Part shown: positions 31,656 to 34,846 of the stretch, one piece after another
Position numbering within the stretch: position 1 is the first letter of the stretch
Layout: every line of letters starts with the position of its first letter
Source: Streptomyces sp. ISL-94
GTDB taxonomy: Bacteria; Actinomycetota; Actinomycetes; Streptomycetales; Streptomycetaceae
Length of the DNA stretch: 34,846 nucleotides
Assembly (NCBI RefSeq): GCF_018614075.1
Contig: NZ_JAGGOZ010000088.1
Location: 1 to 34,846 of the forward strand
Direction: 5' to 3'
Notes under the pieces: generated by a model
What the model saw: the letters and a program-made list of their open reading frames with translations, nothing else
The model's database searches: none
What the model was told of the DNA's origin: nothing
Position numbers and translations under genes: made by a program

Positions 31656-33038
31656 GTGGCCACCGAGCACTTGTCCCCGCTCGACCTCGCCTTCTGGCGG
31701 ATCGAATCCTCCGCCCACCCCATGCACCTGGGCGCCCTCGCCGTCTTCACCGCCGCCGGTTCGGGAGCCGGACACGCCGCCGGTTCCGGCGCCGCCGAAC
31801 ACGCCGCCGAGCTGCTCACCGCCCGCTGCGCCGCCGTGCCGGGCCTGCGCCGCCGGATCCGCGACGTCCTGCTGCCCGTCGGCGCGGCCGCCTGGTCGCC
31901 GGACCCGCACTTCGACCCGGCGCGCCACGTGTTCCTCGTCCGCACGGACGCCCTCGATCCGCACGCCGCGGCGGGGCCCCTCATGGCGCGGCCGCTGGAC
32001 CGGGACCTGCCGCCCTGGGAGGCGCACGTACTGGCCGGGCCCGACCCGGAGTCCTTCGCGGTCCTGTTCAAGTTCCACCACGCCCTCGCCGACGGACTGG
32101 GTGCCCTCGCGCTGGCCGCCGCCCTCTTCGACGAAGGCCCCTCCCTGCGGACGCCCCCGGCGCGACCTGTCTCCGAGCAGCGCCCCGTCCCCGGGCAGTG
32201 GGCCGGCTCCGCCCTGCGCCGGCTGCCCGGTGCGTTCGCGGCGCGCGTTCAGGACGTCGGCCAGGCCCTGGAGATCGGCGCCGCCGTGGCCCGCGCCGGG
32301 CTGCCGCTCGGCGTGCCCGCGGCCCTCACCGCCGACGCCGCCGGTCCGGCGACCCGTACGACCGCGGGTCTCGCCCTCGACCTGGACGAGGTCAACCTGG
32401 TCCGCAAGGGCGCCGGGGGCACCGTCAACGACGTACTGATCGCCCTGGTCGCGGGCGCACTGCGGCGCTGGCTGGCCGGCCGGGGCGACCCCGAGCCCCG
32501 CGGCCCCGGACCGCGCGCCCTGATCCCCGTCTCCCGCCGCCGCGGCCCCGGAGGGACCGCCGGCGCCGGAAACCGGCTCTCCGGAAACCGGCTCTCCGGA
32601 TACCTGCTCCGCCTCCCGCTCGCCGAGCCCGACCCGCTGCGCCGCCTCGACCGCGTCCGCGTCGCCATGGACCGCAACAAGGACGCCGGCCCCGCCCGCG
32701 GCGCCGGGGCCGTCGCCCTCCTCGCCGACCACGTCCACCCGCTCGGCCACCGCCTCGGCGGCCCGCTCGTCGCGCAGGCCGCCCGGCTGCTCTTCGACAT
32801 CCTCGTCACCAGCGTCCCGCTGCCGGGCCTCACCTTCTCCCTCGGCGGGAGCCGGGTCCGCGAGGTCTACCCGCTCGCCCCGCTGGCGGCCGGCCAGTCC
32901 CTGGCCGTTGCCGTCTCCACGTACAAGGGGACGGTCCACTACGGGCTGGTCGCCGACGCGTCCGCCGTCCCCGACCTGACCGCCCTGGCGGGAGCCCTGC
33001 GCGCGGAGCTGGACGGGCTTGTACGAGAGGTGTCGTAG
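31656..33038 (+). CDS. Wax ester synthase / diacylglycerol acyltransferase (WS/DGAT)
   Basis: A 460-aa bifunctional acyltransferase that esterifies fatty acyl-CoA to diacylglycerol or long-chain alcohols, making storage lipid. The N terminus MATEHLSPLDLAFWRIESSA is typical. The catalytic motif is HHALADG (141-147). A later conserved block is NDVLIALVAGALRRWL, and the C-terminal part contains TFSLGGSRVREVYPLAPLAA. A 15-bp duplication adds five residues (GNRLSGNRLSGYL) at about residue 305. The start is GTG at 31656 after GAGAGGACC. The last codons carry the first copy of an operator-like motif that controls the next gene. The 210-base gap upstream is AT-richer and probably holds divergent promoters. 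Confidence 0.9.
   Translation: MATEHLSPLDLAFWRIESSAHPMHLGALAVFTAAGSGAGHAAGSGAAEHAAELLTARCAAVPGLRRRIRDVLLPVGAAAWSPDPHFDPARHVFLVRTDALDPHAAAGPLMARPLDRDLPPWEAHVLAGPDPESFAVLFKFHHALADGLGALALAAALFDEGPSLRTPPARPVSEQRPVPGQWAGSALRRLPGAFAARVQDVGQALEIGAAVARAGLPLGVPAALTADAAGPATRTTAGLALDLDEVNLVRKGAGGTVNDVLIALVAGALRRWLAGRGDPEPRGPGPRALIPVSRRRGPGGTAGAGNRLSGNRLSGYLLRLPLAEPDPLRRLDRVRVAMDRNKDAGPARGAGAVALLADHVHPLGHRLGGPLVAQAARLLFDILVTSVPLPGLTFSLGGSRVREVYPLAPLAAGQSLAVAVSTYKGTVHYGLVADASAVPDLTALAGALRAELDGLVREVS
32568..32597. repeat. Perfect 15-bp tandem duplication within the WS/DGAT gene
   Basis: GGAAACCGGCTCTCC occurs twice without a gap (32568-32582 and 32583-32597), encoding GNRLS twice in frame. Confidence 0.9.
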
Positions 33039-33073
33039 TACGAGAGATTTCGTTGTACGGTGGGTCTCGTACT
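33020..33073. promoter_or_regulatory. Operator cluster upstream of the old yellow enzyme gene
   Basis: The motif GTACGAGA is seen at 33021-33028 and 33038-33045, and its complement TCTCGTAC at 33065-33072. The last two form a perfect 9-bp inverted repeat, AGTACGAGA (33037-33045) with TCTCGTACT (33065-33073). A degenerate GTACGG lies at 33055-33060. The same TCTCGTAC occurs before the ArsR-type gene. Binding by that regulator is inferred. Confidence 0.65.
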
Positions 33074-33120
33074 TAGCCGCCGATCCCCGGCGCGCCCGGT
33101 GATGTCTGGAGAGCCTTGAG

Positions 33121-34230
33121 ATGAGTGCTGCCCCCGCTGCCCCCGCCGCTTTCGCCGCCCTGTTCGCTCCCTACACCCTCCGCTCGGTCACGATCCCGAA
33201 CCGCGTGTGGATGGCCGCGATGTGCCAGTACAGCGCCGAGGCCTTCGGCCCCAACGCGGGCGTGGCGAACGAGTGGCACTTCGCGCACTACGCGGCCCGC
33301 GCCGTCGGCGGCACCGGCCTGATCGTCCAGGAGGCCACCGCCGTCTCCCCGGAAGGCCGGATCACCCCCTACGACCTCGGCATCTGGAACGACACCCAGG
33401 TCGAGGCGCTGCGCCGGATCACCTCGTTCCTCAAGGCCCACGGCGCGATCCCCGGTATCCAGATCGCCCATGCCGGACGCAAGGCCTCCACCGACCGGAC
33501 CTGGAAGGGCGGAGCCCCGGTCGGGCCCGAGGCGCACGGCTGGCAGCCGGTCGCCCCGAGCGCAGTGCCGTTCGCCGAAGGGCACTCCCTCCCCCACGAG
33601 CTGACGACCGATGAGATCAGGGAGATCGTGAGCCGGTTCGCCGCGGCGGCCGAGCGCGCGTTCGCCGCGGGCTACGAGGTCGTCGAGATCCACGGCGCCC
33701 ACGGGTACCTGATCGGGGAGTTCCTCTCCCCGCACAGCAACAGGCGCACCGACGAGTACGGCGGCTCCTTCGCGAACCGCACGCGCTTCGCCCTCGAAGT
33801 CGTGGACGCCGTACGGGCGGTGTGGCCCGAGGAACTCCCGCTGTTCTTCCGGATCTCGGCCACGGACTGGCTGGAGGAGGAAGGCTGGACCGCCGACGAG
33901 ACCGTCCGGCTGGCCTCGCTCCTCCAGGAGCACGGGGTGGACCTCCTCGACGTCTCCACCGGCGGGCTCGCCCCGCACGCGAAGATCCCCGTCGGCCCCG
34001 GCTACCAGGTGCCGTTCGCCGCCCGGGTCAAGGCCGAGACCGGCCTGCCCGTGGCCGCCGTCGGCCTGATCACCGAACCGGAGCAGGCCGAGAAGATCCT
34101 GGCCAACGGGGAGGCCGATGCGGTCCTGCTGGGCCGCGAGCTGCTGCGCGACCCGTACTGGGCCCGCCGCGCCGCCGCCGAACTGGGCGCGGAGATCCCG
34201 ACGCCCGCCCCGTACCACCGGTCCTGGTGA
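33121..34230 (+). CDS. NADH:flavin oxidoreductase, old yellow enzyme of the YqjM class
   Basis: A 369-aa FMN-dependent ene-reductase that reduces activated C=C bonds of enones, quinones, maleimides or nitro compounds with NAD(P)H. The N terminus carries the YqjM-class residues Cys35 and Tyr37 (MCQYS). The substrate-binding histidines are His191 and His194 in EIHGAHGYLIGEFLSP, followed by the barrel signature SNRRTDEYGGSFANRTRF. The FMN phosphate region is AAVGLITEPEQAEKIL, then ADAVLLGRELLRDP. The ATG follows GGAGAG. The GTACGAGA operator cluster lies 48-100 bases upstream, and an ArsR-type gene follows on the same strand, so the enzyme is probably induced by electrophiles. Confidence 0.94.
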   Translation: MSAAPAAPAAFAALFAPYTLRSVTIPNRVWMAAMCQYSAEAFGPNAGVANEWHFAHYAARAVGGTGLIVQEATAVSPEGRITPYDLGIWNDTQVEALRRITSFLKAHGAIPGIQIAHAGRKASTDRTWKGGAPVGPEAHGWQPVAPSAVPFAEGHSLPHELTTDEIREIVSRFAAAAERAFAAGYEVVEIHGAHGYLIGEFLSPHSNRRTDEYGGSFANRTRFALEVVDAVRAVWPEELPLFFRISATDWLEEEGWTADETVRLASLLQEHGVDLLDVSTGGLAPHAKIPVGPGYQVPFAARVKAETGLPVAAVGLITEPEQAEKILANGEADAVLLGRELLRDPYWARRAAAELGAEIPTPAPYHRSW

Positions 34231-34234
34231 CCCC

Positions 34235-34271
34235 GGTGCGGTCCGGCCCGGCCGCGCGCCCGGGCCGCACC
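34235..34271 (+). terminator. Hairpin after the old yellow enzyme gene
   Basis: GGTGCGG (34235-34241) pairs with CCGCACC (34265-34271), and CCGG arms extend it inside across a mismatch. It lies between the enzyme stop and the regulator promoter, so the regulator is probably transcribed mainly on its own. Confidence 0.6.
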
Positions 34272-34294
34272 ACCCCTGCCCGTCCTACGACGCT

Positions 34295-34304
34295 TCTCGT
34301 ACGA
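34295..34304. promoter_or_regulatory. Operator-like TCTCGTACGA before the ArsR-type gene
   Basis: TCTCGTACGA shares TCTCGTAC with the cluster at 33020-33073 and contains the palindrome TCGTACGA. It overlaps TACGAT, a candidate -10 box, which suits autorepression. Confidence 0.55.
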
Positions 34305-34342
34305 TGGGACCCGGAGCAAGCCGGAGCGAGTGGAGCAGGGAC

Positions 34343-34702
34343 ATGACGGAACGTGACGCGGCCCGCGCCCTCGCCCACCCCGAGCCGGACGCGATCCGCC
34401 TGGAGGGCGTGCTCCACGCGCTCTCCGACCCGGTCAGGCTGTCCATCGTCCGGGATCTGGCCGGGTCGTCCGCGGAACTGGCCTGCTCGTACTTCGACCT
34501 GCCGGTCACCAAGTCCACGACCACCCACCACTTCCGCGTCCTGCGCGAGAGCGGTGTCGTGCGCCAGACCTACCGCGGCACCACCAAGTTCAACACCTTG
34601 CGCCGCGAGGAACTCCAGTCGGTCTTCCCGGGACTGCTGGACAGCGTCCTCACGGCCGCCGCCGCCGAAGAGGCCCGCCTCGCCGGACAGACCGGCGCCT
34701 AG
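34343..34702 (+). CDS. ArsR-type winged-helix transcriptional regulator
   Basis: A 119-aa repressor-like protein. LEGVLHALSDPVRLSIVRDL starts the winged-helix domain, and LPVTKSTTTHHFRVLRESGV is the recognition helix region, with TYRGTTKFNTLRREEL as the wing. There is one cysteine only, Cys48 (ELACSYF), just before the recognition element, and no CxC metal site as in arsenic or cadmium sensors. That suggests thiol-based sensing of electrophiles or quinones, matching the neighbouring ene-reductase. The ATG at 34343 has GGAGCAGGG upstream; the frame is open further up but that part has no domain. Its stop overlaps the stop of a short open frame on the other strand. Confidence 0.9.
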   Translation: MTERDAARALAHPEPDAIRLEGVLHALSDPVRLSIVRDLAGSSAELACSYFDLPVTKSTTTHHFRVLRESGVVRQTYRGTTKFNTLRREELQSVFPGLLDSVLTAAAAEEARLAGQTGA

Positions 34703-34827
34703 TAGGCGCCGGGGAGGGAGAGGCCGGCGTAGACCTGGTTGAGGACGGTGGGCAGCAGGCAGCGCGGTGCACACCACTGCCACCCAGTGCCACACGGGTG
34801 CCCCGGCCCCAGGACTTCCCCTCGTCA
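34699..34827 (-). other. Possible C-terminal gene remnant
   Basis: On the minus strand the frame ending in TAG at 34699-34701 reads CLLPTVLNQVYAGLSLPGAY, which looks like a real protein C terminus. It is open only back to a TGA near 34825 and has no start or domain. It may be the tail of a decayed gene. The remaining bases to the window end show nothing I can name. Confidence 0.2.
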
Positions 34828-34846
34828 CCTCCTAATGCTGTTGTCA

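Noticed and set aside
1..34846. CRISPR arrays, insertion sequences, tRNA or rRNA genes, phage attachment sites
   Set aside because: None could be supported by reading both strands; the only repeats found are the two short tandem repeats and the palindromes listed.

Overview
The window is high-GC actinobacterial DNA, almost certainly from a Streptomyces chromosome. The signs are the strong G/C bias at third codon positions, frequent GTG starts, Streptomyces-type family content (HelD-like RNA polymerase motor, streptothricin acetyltransferase, WS/DGAT wax synthase, FUSC exporter, SpoIIE-type phosphatase) and very long but meaningless open frames opposite the real genes. I see no rRNA, tRNA, CRISPR array, transposase or phage gene.

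Layout. 0.1-4.5 kb: a hypothetical gene converges on a two-gene heterodimeric ABC exporter. 4.6-10.4 kb: a MarR regulator is divergent from a third (homodimer-type) ABC exporter and sits upstream of a large FAD/Fe-S D-lactate-dehydrogenase-like enzyme; the divergent gap carries two overlapping palindromes. 10.5-17.8 kb mixes working genes (FAD monooxygenase, HAD phosphatase, Lrp/AsnC regulator, histidine phosphatase, amino-acid permease, universal stress protein) with three decaying genes (a cytochrome P450, a DUF1275 membrane protein and a PAS-SpoIIE phosphatase). 18.0-25.1 kb: an FUSC exporter converges on a HelD-like helicase gene; divergent from the latter are a streptothricin acetyltransferase gene, a bacterial nitric oxide synthase and a beta-propeller lactonase. 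25.1-30.2 kb: a CbiX-like protein lacking its metal-binding histidines, then uracil-DNA glycosylase, an SDR-DUF2867 fusion and a DNA photolyase. 30.3-34.8 kb: a BNR-repeat protein, a WS/DGAT acyltransferase, a YqjM-class old yellow enzyme and an ArsR-type regulator that share an operator sequence.

How the genes work together. Several blocks look like stress and xenobiotic defence: three ABC half-transporters under MarR-like and palindromic control, HelD (RNA polymerase rescue) beside streptothricin acetylation and NO synthesis, UV/uracil DNA repair, and an enoate reductase with a single-cysteine ArsR regulator.

The most interesting signal is in the short AT-richer gap between helD and the streptothricin acetyltransferase gene. 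It has a near-consensus promoter (TTGACA, 18 nt, TACAGT), a short open frame, and an intrinsic-terminator-like hairpin followed by six T, all before the resistance gene, which has no visible Shine-Dalgarno sequence. This has the layout of a transcription-attenuation leader, possibly antibiotic-responsive. That reading is inference from sequence only.
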